From assembly GCA_001600455.1 (NCBI GenBank), contig BCKC01000002.1:2618171-2682170 (forward strand): a DNA stretch of 64,000 bases, given 5' to 3'. The translations under genes and the position numbers were made by a program. The notes below the pieces were generated by a model. It was given only the letters and a program-made list of their open reading frames with translations. It was not told the DNA's origin and did not search any database. Shown here one piece after another: positions 37,323 through 48,500 of the stretch. The DNA comes from Endocalyx cinctus (taxonomy: Eukaryota; Ascomycota; Sordariomycetes; Amphisphaeriales; Apiosporaceae). Position 1 is the stretch's first letter. The number at the start of each line of letters is the position of its first letter.

Positions 37323-37815
37323 ATATGCGGTTGAGAAAAGGGGGGCCTGGGTGAAGACGCGGACTTATGGTTTTATGAGCGCGTTTCCCGTCGGGGTAGG
37401 ATGCTAGGATGGCGTAGTATGGTGTTTTCTTCTTTTGGCCTGTTTTCACTCTTCAACATGGTTATGGTCAATCTACTCTTCGAAGAATGAGCTGGCTTTG
37501 TCCGTATCTACGTTAAATCAGGATGCATATAATATTCCAAGGAAGTGCCTGCGGATGAAAGAACGGGCGAGAAAAGAGAACTTATTTATCATGAAACAAA
37601 CGGATGTTACGATATTTACGACGATAACCCCTAAGATAGTTTTCCTGTATTAATATTTGAAGTCGAATAACCCGTATTTATGATCTTTGCGTTCATATAC
37701 AGTCTTGTTCTTTGCTCGCCCTTTATACAGTCTGTCTCTTTTTTTTCTCCCTAAGCATACTCTATAATCAATACTTTACTTATTATCACTCTAAAAATGA
37801 ATCCCCATTGTGAAA
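37323..37815. other. Short convergent intergenic
   Basis: About 490 bp between the convergent small membrane-protein gene and the LIM-domain gene, probably 3' untranslated sequence of both. Nothing else is seen. Confidence 0.5.
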
Positions 37816-39846
37816 TCATTCTGCTCCAGGTCTATCACCCCCAAAAATCTTACTCAACTGAGCCAGCCTCGACGACGGCGACCCGCTATCATCGACGACA
37901 GTACCCCTCGCCACCTTCCCTTTTCCACGGATAACCTCGTGCTTCTCCTTATCCGGTCTTTTATCCTTTTCTTCATCGTCATCGCTGAAAACAGCACCAG
38001 AAGAATTTGTAGTACTGGTAGTAATAGTACCTTTCCCTCGACCTCTCACCAACCTCCCTCGCATCGTCAAGCTTGAAGAAGACGGTTGATACAGGTTCAG
38101 AAACTCGCGAGACTGCGCCGGCGGCGTCTTCTGCCTGCTCGCGACTGACCGCCAGAAGTGGGCCGCGACTTGGTTCGACAAGGGTGAGGGGGACCTGTCA
38201 CCGTCCCTCGCCGTGCGAAGGGGAGCGGGAGAAGGAGACCGGCGAGAATTTGTGCCGGGCGTAGAAGGCCTCGACGACGACGACGGTATTTTTGAAATGA
38301 GGGAAGATGGGTGTTCGTGATGATGATGTGGTGGTAAGGCGGAAGAGGCGGAGCGGGCTTCGACGTGGTGTAGACTTAGTGGAGAGGGTTTTCGGGCTTG
38401 GTGGTTAGAGGGCGTCTGGATGCGAGAGACTGTTGGGTTGTCTTTATTGCCTGCTTTAGGAAGAGGGGAAGACGAAGAAGGGACGTCGATGGAGTGGCCT
38501 TGCCCCAAAATGGAAGGCTTTTGCGTGCGCCTCGAGGACGGCCGTTTAAGGGGCTCATCCGCGATAAACGAGTAGCCTCTCATCGACGGCGTTGAGGTAC
38601 GTGGAGGGTCCGGAGGGGGTGACTCCGGAGCGATGTCGTCATTCTCCATAGAGTACTCCGAGTTCATAGATTCGCAAGACTGCCGGCGATGCAGGGATAG
38701 AGGACGCTGCGTTGTTATTGCTGTAGATATTGGGGTTGTCGAATAAGGCGTTTGAGACGCGGATACAAAATTGGTGTCATCGGAGCCTGCCTCGTCCGCA
38801 TCGGCAGCGTTAATTATGGTAGTACTTGATAATGGCAAGGAGCTTTCGTTGTAGCGTCTTTCGTGGCGCTGACCTCGCCGTCCAGGCACCATGCGCATCC
38901 AATTCGGTATTGGTTTCGCGAGACCAGGCTTAAACCCGGGTTCTCCTATCGGATCCCGGACCGAGACGTAGATCACTGGTTCAGGAGGGGCAGAAACGCA
39001 CTCTCGGCAGACACTGGTGTTATTGTCAATGTAGTCGGTTATACTAGCAGCTCCACTACCCGTGACTGGTGGTGGGGAGTTTGGGTCTCGTGATGGTAGA
39101 TTCACCTCATGCTCAGAATATGATGTCGAAGAGGGGTTATGCTATATGTAGTTCCCAAATTAGACTACAAATCATATTTTTCGACACAGATCTATCAGAT
39201 TACGTCTCGTGATGCGGACCCTCTGTTGAAATCAACTTACCTCGCCTTCAACTACTGTATTACCAGATACCCTCCGCGACGACTTTTTGACGATCGTGCC
39301 AGTAGTTTCCCAGCTGTTTTTCTTTCTTGCCATCAGGCCATCTCCACGTTCCAGTCTAGCACGACTTAACTCGCCATCCGCCTCATCAACGTGACGGAGG
39401 GCCTGCTCCTCTCTGGTAGAACGCTCATCGGTAGCTACCGCGCAATTTTCACAAGTCGGGATATCTAAGATTTCCCTCCCTCTACCCCTACCAAAGTCTT
39501 CTCCCCTCTCGTCTTCATTTTCTTCCGCAAACAAATCCTCCAACCTCGGCCCCGTAACGACGAGTTTGCTCCCGCAAAAGACGCAACCGTAGCAGGCGCG
39601 ATGCCAGAAGCACCACCCGAGACTCACGCACTCGTCTCCCCGAAAGACGACCTCTCCGCACACCTAGCAGATGGCGAGGTCGACGAGGTTGTCGTAGCAG
39701 GCCTGGCAGACGAGGCGGGCGGAGCGGCCGAGAACTCTCGGGGGAGGCGATGACTCTCTTCTACTCGACTCATGCCAGCAGAAGGTGCAGATGAAGGACA
39801 GAAGAGGCTGGCTTTCGTAGATCCCGGGGCCTGGTTCGGATAACAT
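37816..39846 (-). CDS. LIM-domain protein, interrupted by one in-frame TAG
   Basis: Exons are complement(39241..39846) and complement(37816..39141); the intron has GTAAGT and TAG borders and is phase 0, giving 643 codons before the final stop if codon 61 is read through. N-terminal Cys pairs (ICTFC, LVCQAC) lead into the LIM zinc-binding unit: C-x2-C (IC-TAG-VC), then WCFWH-x2-C and YGC-x2-C. The TAG at 39664-39666 sits exactly between the two Cys of the first knuckle, so the C-x2-C spacing is kept if the codon encodes any residue. From memory, fungal relatives have Trp there (ICWxCGE). Everything after it is well preserved: a 500-residue Ser/Pro-rich tail with SVRDPIGEPGFKPG and a Ser-Pro-rich C-terminus. 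LIM proteins of this type are protein-interaction adaptors; the partner is unknown. An alternative is that exon 1 ends earlier and the TAG is an intron acceptor, but that would remove the conserved DLAIC segment. Confidence 0.7.
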
Positions 39847-40692
39847 TAGTGCCTAAAAAGAAAGACAAGTGGTTAAAGTAGGTTGGTAGGTGGATGAGTG
39901 GGCGAGTGAGTATCCTTTCAAGTATGTTGAACGAGACTTGATACAGGAAATAAGAGGCTAACTACTAGGTAGGAGGAAATAAGGCTACTTGATTAAAGTC
40001 TAACAGGGATAAGAGATATTGAAGAATACTCTCGCGGTCTCAGAATCTGGGCGCCAGCTCAAGTTCTAATCACGAGCAGATGTGTGAAATATAGTAAATA
40101 AGCTTGGAAAAGACGATACGAAAACCAATATAAAATTAGGTTCATGATTTTATGGAAGAAAGTACAATTCGTAATATTACTAACTGGTGATACTGCTCTG
40201 CTTCTTAGACAAGAACCAATTTTTGCAATCCATGACTTCGTTATCTACGAAATCAATCAAGCATAAATCAATTCGAGAAAAGTAGATCACAATAAAACTC
40301 GTAATAGTAGTTAAAGTACAATCATTTAAAATACCATCAAACTAACAAAACCTCCGACCGCCGATTTTGATGCAGACAAACGTCCTGTGAAACGCCGGTG
40401 AGACCCCTATAAAATCAGTCCTCTGGTCCCTAAACACCTCAACCTATCCGAATTCTGTGATAGCCACATAAACGTAGCAAGCCAAGTCCGAAAATCATGA
40501 CCACTTAGCCAATATGTATAGCGAAGCACTAATTATGCTATCAACGAATGTACAGCTCATATTGACCAGCCTGGCCCATGGCGACAATCTCATGTGGGAA
40601 ACATTCCTGATTATATGCAATAGTGTGGGGTATGAACAGCATGTGTAAATGATCACACATGAATGAGCGAGCATATCAAATGCGTAAACCTC
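39847..40692. other. Intergenic
   Basis: About 850 bp of AT-rich sequence upstream of the LIM gene and downstream of the next - strand gene. A pyrimidine tract and TTTTTAG just before the LIM ATG could be a 5'-UTR intron acceptor. No gene is seen. Confidence 0.5.
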
Positions 40693-42911
40693 CTATTTTC
40701 GAGCCTTAGGACGAGCAAGCATGTTCAATCTGCTCAAACTCAAGCCACCACCCTTCTTCTTCTGTGGACTAGCAGCGAAAGATGATCCAGCGGGCTTTTT
40801 GGGAGTCTGCTGGATCATGGCTCGAGGCGCAGCACCAGCATGGACATCATCCGAAGGTGGGTCCTTCCGTAGTTTTTTACCACCACGCTGTTCTCCTTCG
40901 TCCTCTTCCTCATCATCCCAAGTGGCCCTATGGCGTTTCTTGTTCGAGATGCCATGTGGAATGCCCATCCCAACCGTCGGATCCTTGTTCTCCTTGTTCG
41001 GCGACAGCGACGACCCTCGTGGGAAGCTACCAGGCATGCCACTGCTCAGAGCGCTAGAATCTCGGACGTGCCGAAGACTGGACTGGCCTAATGCACCTCC
41101 AAACCCGTTGGGCGATGTGCTGTCGAATCGAATCGTGTGATCGCTGCGAAATGTGAACGTGCCGGGAATTGATTCGGGCAAGGCCTTCGGTTTATCCTCC
41201 TCAGTCTCTACGCTCGTCTCCGGCTCATAGCCTGAGAGATCGGGGTACTTGACTTCGGGTTCCTCGTCCTTTTCGCTCAGGCTTTGGCCAACAGAGGTAG
41301 GTTGAGCGAACGCTAGTTTCTTGACAGGCTTGCAGCGAGGGATGCCAGACTTAACCGGCGAAGGCGAGTTCTGAGCCATAGCAATCCTCTGAGACAGGGG
41401 GGTGAAGGCTACGTGACGTTGTATTTTCCGTCCCGGTGTAGTCAGAGGAGCACGATTCACCTCTTCAATCGTTTTATCACTACTAGGAGTCTTGGATCCC
41501 GACGCGGTAGGTTCGGTAGTCTTGTCCTGTTGCTTCGGCCCGCTGAACTGTCGCTTCAAGATCGACTTGACTCTATCAAATCGACCTGGTGTCTGGATGC
41601 GGGTCGGAATACTGCTCTCGGCAGTCAAGTTAGCCGTAGTGGCTGACTTCTTGAATGCAAAGCCCTTTTTGCTAGGTGATCTGACGAGGCTTGAAAGATC
41701 GGGCTTGCTGGGAGTTTTTTGAAGCCTTGCCAGTTCGGATTTGCTAGGAATCCTAGAAATGCGCCCCAGTTCGGGCTTGCTTGGCGATCTGACCAGGCTG
41801 ACGGTAGATGCGTTTGCGCGAGCCAATGAAGCTTTAGTTGGCGTCATGAGAGACCCGTGCGTCTGGGATCGGGGAATGGCAGATCGAATGGAGTCAGTGC
41901 CACTGCTCTTAGGTCGAGGAATAGAAGAAGCATCTCGCGATACTGGTCGAACGGTAGATGTATCGTCTTCCAAATTCTGTCGAATACGTTTAATAGGGGA
42001 CTGAGATTCTTCGCGCGGCTTCTCGGTAGATCGCGATAAGAGACGAGCAGGAACAGTCTTGGAACGGGCGGACTCGGGCTCGTCAAGATCAGCCTTTGAC
42101 TGGCTACGCTTGATACCGGCTTTCACAGGAGTAAAACGTTCTGGATTGGCACGATGTAGCGAAGGATGATTCGCGATGGAATCCATCTTCTTAAATTCGG
42201 CCATGTGAGCAGCACTAAACCGACCGGATTTTCCTCTTGCTTTTGCGATGCGACGGTTACCGTTCTCTTCAAGCTCCGTGCGTTTTTGTTCGCGCTCGGC
42301 CATCAGTTGGGCTTTGATCTTAGCAGCATCTTCGCGAAGGTTATCCATCATCTGACGTGCTTCGGGCCCTAAGGTCAATTCGCTGTTTGGACCTGGTTGA
42401 CGAAAAGTAAAATCTGAAGTGGGAAGAGGGGTCTTAGAGGGAGTATTTCTAGCATTGGCGGGAGTTTTGTGGGAGTAGTCAATATCAGTGAAGCCAAGCT
42501 CGAGGCCGATTGAGGGAGATGCCGTGCCATGATGAACTTTGCTGGGATGCATCTCCGACATAGGTAGCTTGATAGTGGACGGAACCGATGGAGTTCTTGG
42601 GGGACGAATCGGAGAAGACATGACGACGGCGTCAAGACTTTGGGTAGGCTGGTTTTGGGTGACTTCGTCGGATTCAGTCAAAGATGTCAAGTTGGGAGCA
42701 GGCGAGAATTTGCGTCTCTATAAAAGATTGAAAATTAAATTAGTACGCATAATTTTTTTTTTTTTTAAGTTGACTAAATAATTAGTCGATATTGCTTATT
42801 CTTTATTCAATTTTTTTCTTATTATTCTTCTTCTCGTTTTACTTTCTTCTTACTTACCAACGACGATGAAGCCGAAGCAAGACGTGCCGAACGGCGACGT
42901 GGAGGCGACAT
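40693..42911 (-). CDS. Large basic low-complexity protein with PSK repeats, two exons
   Basis: Exons are complement(42858..42911), encoding MSPPRRRSARLASASSSL, and complement(40693..42717), in phase 0; together 692 residues. The protein is Ser/Pro/Arg/Lys-rich and largely disordered. It has a charged helix near residues 135-175 (DNLREDAAKIKAQLMAERE), a set of about four degenerate 16-17-residue repeats built on a PSKxxL core (41660-41810), many SP/TP sites, an acidic patch WDDEEEDEGEQ, and a Lys-rich C-terminus. The N-terminal RRRSARLAS and many basic clusters suggest a nuclear or microtubule/chromatin-associated protein regulated by phosphorylation. That is inference from composition. Similar fungal proteins are usually annotated as hypothetical. 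I do not assign a function. Confidence 0.8.
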
Positions 42912-43271
42912 GATTAAGTAAATTGAATATCTCTATGCTTAATAAAATTCGATATAAGATTAAGGAAGGAGATTAAGCCAGTGAATTGGTCTACTATTTA
43001 ACTACTTCCAGAGTAGAAAATAGATAGAATGATAGACCTTTTTAATTAATTATTTGTGGGAGAAGTAATAGTGAATGAAATTTGTGATGTCACAAATGAC
43101 GGTGACGCGAATAAAATGAAAATAAAAATAACAAAAGCGTCAACAAGGCACGGCCGTTTCTCTGGAGACAGTGGGATGGGTTCATTGAGAAAGTAAAGAA
43201 AGCTTGGACCACTTATAGGACTAGCGCAAGCCGACTGTCTTAAGTCCAATGGGAAGTAGCCGTAATTGTGT

Positions 43272-43302
<31 letters not shown>

Positions 43303-44277
43303 AGGGAATACCGGGATATTAGGGTTCAATAGCGGGGTGCTTGGCTTAAAAATAGTGTAGTTTAGTGCTGATAAATATAGCTGATAGCGTATTATAACTG
43401 ATAATGTACTCGGTATACCTAAGGTACCTAAGTAGGTAGGCGTAGGTACTTAATAGTTGATTATACTCTATAAAATAGGTACGTTGTATACTGTAGTGTA
43501 GTCCACGGGTATATACCTAGGTAGGTAACTACACAGCTACAGTAGCAGAGTACTTAGTCAAGTAAACACTCCTCAAACAGCTCAAACAGCTCATTACTTC
43601 ATCACCCCATCTTATCAGTACATCCATAGCAATGATAGCATCATCACAACATGACGTCGTGAGATTTATAAAAACATATTCTAAATCATCTGTAACTTAG
43701 ATAACAAAGTAAATAAATACTAAACTTCCAAGACATATAAACAGTCCCTACCTTAGGTAGGTATATACCATATATATATACTCGGTACATGCGTTTACAT
43801 ATATATAAATCTCAAACTCGGTGATATCCGTTCCCCAGATCCATCTACGCCCTTTGGTAGACAAGTACTTACTTAAGTAATTATGCAAGCGTCTTCGTCA
43901 TCCACGCCCTTTATACCCAGTCTTACATTCCTTGATTTATACAACTTGCGGTAGATCTTCGATAATACTGACGAAAGTGAAGCCTTTCGTCTTGTAGATT
44001 GGACATATAATTACCTCATCATAAACTTCAGAATACAGGAGGTAGCATTAATAACGATATATACAGATATGTACGTATATATAGATGTTTCAATAGATGT
44101 ATAAAGGAACCTGTTCCTCAACAGTCAACTATCTCAAAATTAGATTCCATGACCAATTGAATATTCATATTCTATATTCATCAGATCTCTGAACCTCTCA
44201 TAAATTTTACTTTTCGTTTGCATTTTTCTTTTTTCAAATTGAAACTCAAAGACCAAACCTTGAAACAGTATTTCATA
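42912..44277. other. Divergent intergenic region with a long G tract
   Basis: About 1.37 kb between the divergent basic-protein and epoxide-hydrolase genes. It contains 30 uninterrupted G at 43272-43301 and many TAGGTA/ACCTA words at 43415-43560. It should hold both promoters. No gene is seen. Confidence 0.5.
43272..43301 (+). repeat. Poly-G tract (30 G)
   Basis: Thirty consecutive G residues in intergenic DNA. The true length is uncertain because such runs are hard to sequence. Confidence 0.85.
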
Positions 44278-45578
44278 ATGGCCGACATAAAACCGTACAC
44301 CATCTCCATCGGTGAAGACCAACTGAAAGATCTGAATCTTCGGCTCTCGCTAGCCAAGTTTCCCGATGAGTTGGAAGGCGCCCAGTGGGATATGGGCGCG
44401 CCTCTCGCCGACGTAAAGAGAATCGCCAAATATTGGCAAGAGTCGTACGACTGGAAGAAGGCCGAGGCCGAGCTGAACCGGTGGCCGCATTTCGTGACGG
44501 ATATTCAGTGCGACGGCTTCGAACCTCTCGCCATCCACTTCATCCACATTCGCAGCAAGGTGAAGGGGGCCATCCCGCTCCTCTTCATCCACGGCTGGCC
44601 GGGATCGTTCGAGGAATGTCTTAAAATACTGAAGCCGTTGGCCGAGGCCGGTGACGGCGTTACCTACCCCGCGTTCGACGTTGTGGCGCCTTCGCTCCCG
44701 AATTTCGGCTTCTCGCAAGGCACGAAGAAGAGGGGCTTCGCGCTGGAACAGTACGCCGAGACGATGAACAAGCTTATGCTTAAACTTGGTTATAACGAAT
44801 ACGTCACTCAAGGAGGTAAGTACGAGATCGTAATCATTGCCAAAGAGAAGAAGTCTGATATATTTTTTTGTCCGTAGGTGACTGGGGGTGTCATATTTCG
44901 AGATCACTGGCGCACTTGTATTCAGAAAACTGCAAAGCCACGCTTTTGAATTTCGATGCCGCGTATGCGCCCCGGTTTCTAGTAAACCCTATTCTAAGTT
45001 TACAACACGCCGTAACTCCCTACGACGCGCGAGAGAAACACGGCGTCCAGCGTACCAAGTGGTTCAAAGAAGAAGGATACGGCTACAATGTCGAACAGTC
45101 AACGAAACCGCAGACCCTCGGGTACGGCTTGACCGACAGTCCCGTCGCCCTCCTCTCTTGGATTTACGAGAAGCTGCATGACTGGTCCGACTCGTATCCC
45201 TGGACGGACGACGAGATCTGCACCTGGGTAAGCATCTACTGGTTCAGCACTGCCGGGCCGGCCGCGAGCGTACGGATCTACTATGAGACGATCCATAACG
45301 TAGACGGACGCGAAAACAAAATGGATCGTTTCCGCATTAGGAGTTGGTCCCCGAACGTGAAGCTCGGCTTCAGTCACTTCCCCATGGATATCGAGGTCTT
45401 GCCCAGTACTTGGGTACGGACCCAGGGACCTACCGTTTTCGAAAAGGCCCACGAGAGCGGTGGACATTTTGCCGCGTGGGAGAGGCCGGAGGAGCTCGTG
45501 AGCGATATCAGGGAGATGTTCGGAAAGAAGGGGGGTGCGTTCGGCGTCGTCAAAGGCGCGTCTGGGTATCTTTCGTAG
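44278..45578 (+). CDS. Epoxide hydrolase (EHN domain, alpha/beta hydrolase), two exons
   Basis: Exons 44278..44815 and 44878..45578 give 412 residues; the intron has GTAAGT and TAG borders. The enzyme converts epoxides to diols using a covalent Asp intermediate. The N-terminal EHN domain (about 5-115) resembles the microsomal-type enzyme. The oxyanion-hole motif is HGWPGS. The nucleophile Asp181 is in GGDWG, assembled across the intron. The catalytic His is His376 in GGHFAAWE. The acid is probably the Asp or Glu in PMDIEV, and the epoxide-polarising Tyr is likely among the Tyr residues of the lid. I prefer the ATG at 44278 (MADIKPYT) over the in-frame ATG at 44218 because homologous proteins start near this point. 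No membrane anchor is visible, so it is probably soluble. The natural substrate is unknown. Confidence 0.9.
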
Positions 45579-48500
45579 CTCTAGTTGGAGGCTGGAAAAC
45601 TGCCTAGGTCAGGAATACATAAAAGTACCCTTTTATCAACCTCGTATGCTGTATTTAATGTGTATTCCATAATAAAACATCGTCTCATACCTCAGTTGAC
45701 AGTAATACATGGGTAGAACAAGATCTCATCGGTTGTCACTATTGTACGAATGACATTTATTTAAGAGCAGAGCATCTATATACGATAGAATTATGCCCAT
45801 CGAGTTTAAGATGAATAAAAAGATGAGAAAGAAACCGTTTTAGAAGGAAAAAGATTCGGTTGTTCTAAGTGATCGAATCGACCTAACACTATTTTTACCC
45901 CTTTAATTGCTCCACCCATAAATGAATTACCTACGTTCGGCGACGGTAATTCAACAACTACATCATTTACTGTACGTAAAGTACATACACTAGAAGCGCC
46001 TCATTTGAGGAATCAATCAAATCGCGTACAAGGTAAGATGATCCTCCCCCTACCTACCCCCTTGTTCTTTTAGCTACATCGTCTCTCAATAATCAGCATA
46101 ACGGAAGGGGTAAATTTAGAACATCCTAGTGGATATCGAACATGACCCCTTTAGAAACAAAATACCCCAATATCTGCATTCGTACCATAACAAATGATTC
46201 AAGGGAGAAGGAGTCCGCAATGCCACCATCCTGAATATCGAGAGGAGGCGTGTCGTGTCGTGTCACCACCGACCAAGCTGTATGCACATTAAAGTTTGTT
46301 TGCTCGACCAAACCCTTGCTCTCGATCTGGCGATTTGAAGGGGGGTCAGTATATAAGAAAAGAATTTCAGAGCTGAAGATACTCTCGTGATAAGCAACAA
46401 AACAAAACACATACCGGTACTCTCTTATCCAAGTGGTGACATCAACGACAGAGAAATCTATTCCCAGAACAGGTTTTTTCCTCCAGACCGAGTGTACACA
46501 ACATGGTAAACTGACCTACCGGTGGGATTTCAAAGTTTCGGTCTCATCAAGCCCCTGATTCATAGGCTCTAAGAACAGAATCTCAAAAGGCCGCTAAAGT
46601 AATAATTCATCTGATAATTATCACCTAGCCAGGCTCCCAGGTCTCTCCTCCTTCGTACTAGTGACTTAATTTATCACGTCAGCCAGCTAATTCCGCGCAC
46701 GGTCACGATAGCAATCCATCGTCCGTTGGGCAGAAATTATTCCAGCCAGAATCCTTTGTTTGTGGTCGAGAGAGCCTAACACTTCAGCAATACTTATAGA
46801 GAAGCCCTCTCCCCCCGGTTCTGCCCAATTGGGTTGTATCGATAAAGACTAGATTGATGAAAAGCTTAGTTGGTTTGCTCCATGTTCAAGAGAATCAAGA
46901 AGGAAAAAAAAAAGTATCGTTGTCTGGATTCTAAAAACATAAACTTCTTTAGCAACAGTAGCAGCTACAGCTATAGTAGTAGCAAACGTATATTTCTTGT
47001 TTGCTTAGTACACAGGCATGCCATCTGATTTGAGTTTCATCTGATCCCGGGAACTTGTCCGATGAACAGGTGGACACAACGCTTGCATATGTCTGCCCAC
47101 AATGCTAGAGTAGCATTCCCAAATCGAAGTACCTCAAAGTCTCAGATACCGAAGATGTTGGAGATAGCGAAGGAATAGGAAGGGCGTGGTTTTTTTTTTT
47201 TTTTTACTCAGTATCCAGCAAATTTTCCTAAAACGGACACTCACTGGTGAGTAATCCGTGCTTTGCTGAGTAGACAAACATCCGACGGGTAGGGGGAAAT
47301 ATGACAAGCACAAAAATAATCTCTAAAAAAAACAATAATACCACCTTGATTTAAGCAGCCTATAAAACCGACAGCAGGCATCCCCGGCTTTCGATGCCTC
47401 TAAAGTTTGTTTTCGACCGTGCAGTATCATGAATAACGTGCCCCATCTGCGAGATAGCTGGACCGAGGGAAGGAGGCTAGGTAGGTTACTACGTTGGATT
47501 AGGCTTGTGAAAGTTACATTTTGATACAGTATGCATAGTAACATCACAGGAATATATTGCTCGGCCACGATACAAAAGCTCAAAGCTCAAGGTATGTGCA
47601 ACAGAAACCCCCCACAGATGACAGAGAGTCCTAATCAAATATTGAAGCGTACAAGCGACGTTGACATATCAGGGACGGGTACCATACACCTTCGTCTTCT
47701 GGTCGTGCGTGACCCGATCATGGAAGTGGCAGACGCGATCAAAAACTGAATCTTGCAGCTATGAATCATCATAGAAAGTGACGTGCCGTTGTTTTTGAGA
47801 TTGGCGTGCCGAGGCGGTTCGATTGCGGTGCCTGTTGATAATCGATGAGAAGTAATTATCATGAACAATATCATAAATCCTCTAAGAAGGACCGAATGCA
47901 ACGCCCTAGTCATATCAGTCCTTTTTTTATTGTCTAGTCTTCCCGTCTGGAGAGCACGGGATGGCCGGTGAGCAACAAGCTCTTTGTACTAATCAATCTA
48001 ACCTCTTAACCTGTATACTAAGAGGCGCACCAGATCGTTACCTTTCTCTACCCATAAATGCATGGTCTTTTTCTTACCCAGGTAGCAGAGTAGCAGCATC
48101 ATGCCCCGAGCCGCTCATGCAAGTTGATACCCGGATTAACTAATCTTTACTACAACTTTTTTTTTTCTTTGGTAGTTATCCATCCCATAAAGTCACGATG
48201 CGTAACCGTGAATAGATGCTTATTCAAATTGATTCGTGGATACTATACATCATCTATCCGCACAAGCAACGTTGATCATGAAAGCCCGTCAGTTCAGTCG
48301 GCTAGCCTAATGGCTAAATCTACCCGCATAGCAACCTTGTTTCTACCACAGCCAACGGTCTCCGTTGTAATGACGCTCTTTCCCGTGTCGCGTATTTTGC
48401 TTTTGAGTGGCGGGGAGGCGTTTATCTGCTCAAGGTATTATATAACCTGCCCATTTTCGGATAGCAGAAGGAAAAAAAAGAAAAAGAAATAAAGTTATGA

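Noticed and set aside
47815..47850. GGTTCGATT resembling a tRNA T-loop
   Set aside because: The flanking bases do not form a T-stem and there is no acceptor or anticodon arm.
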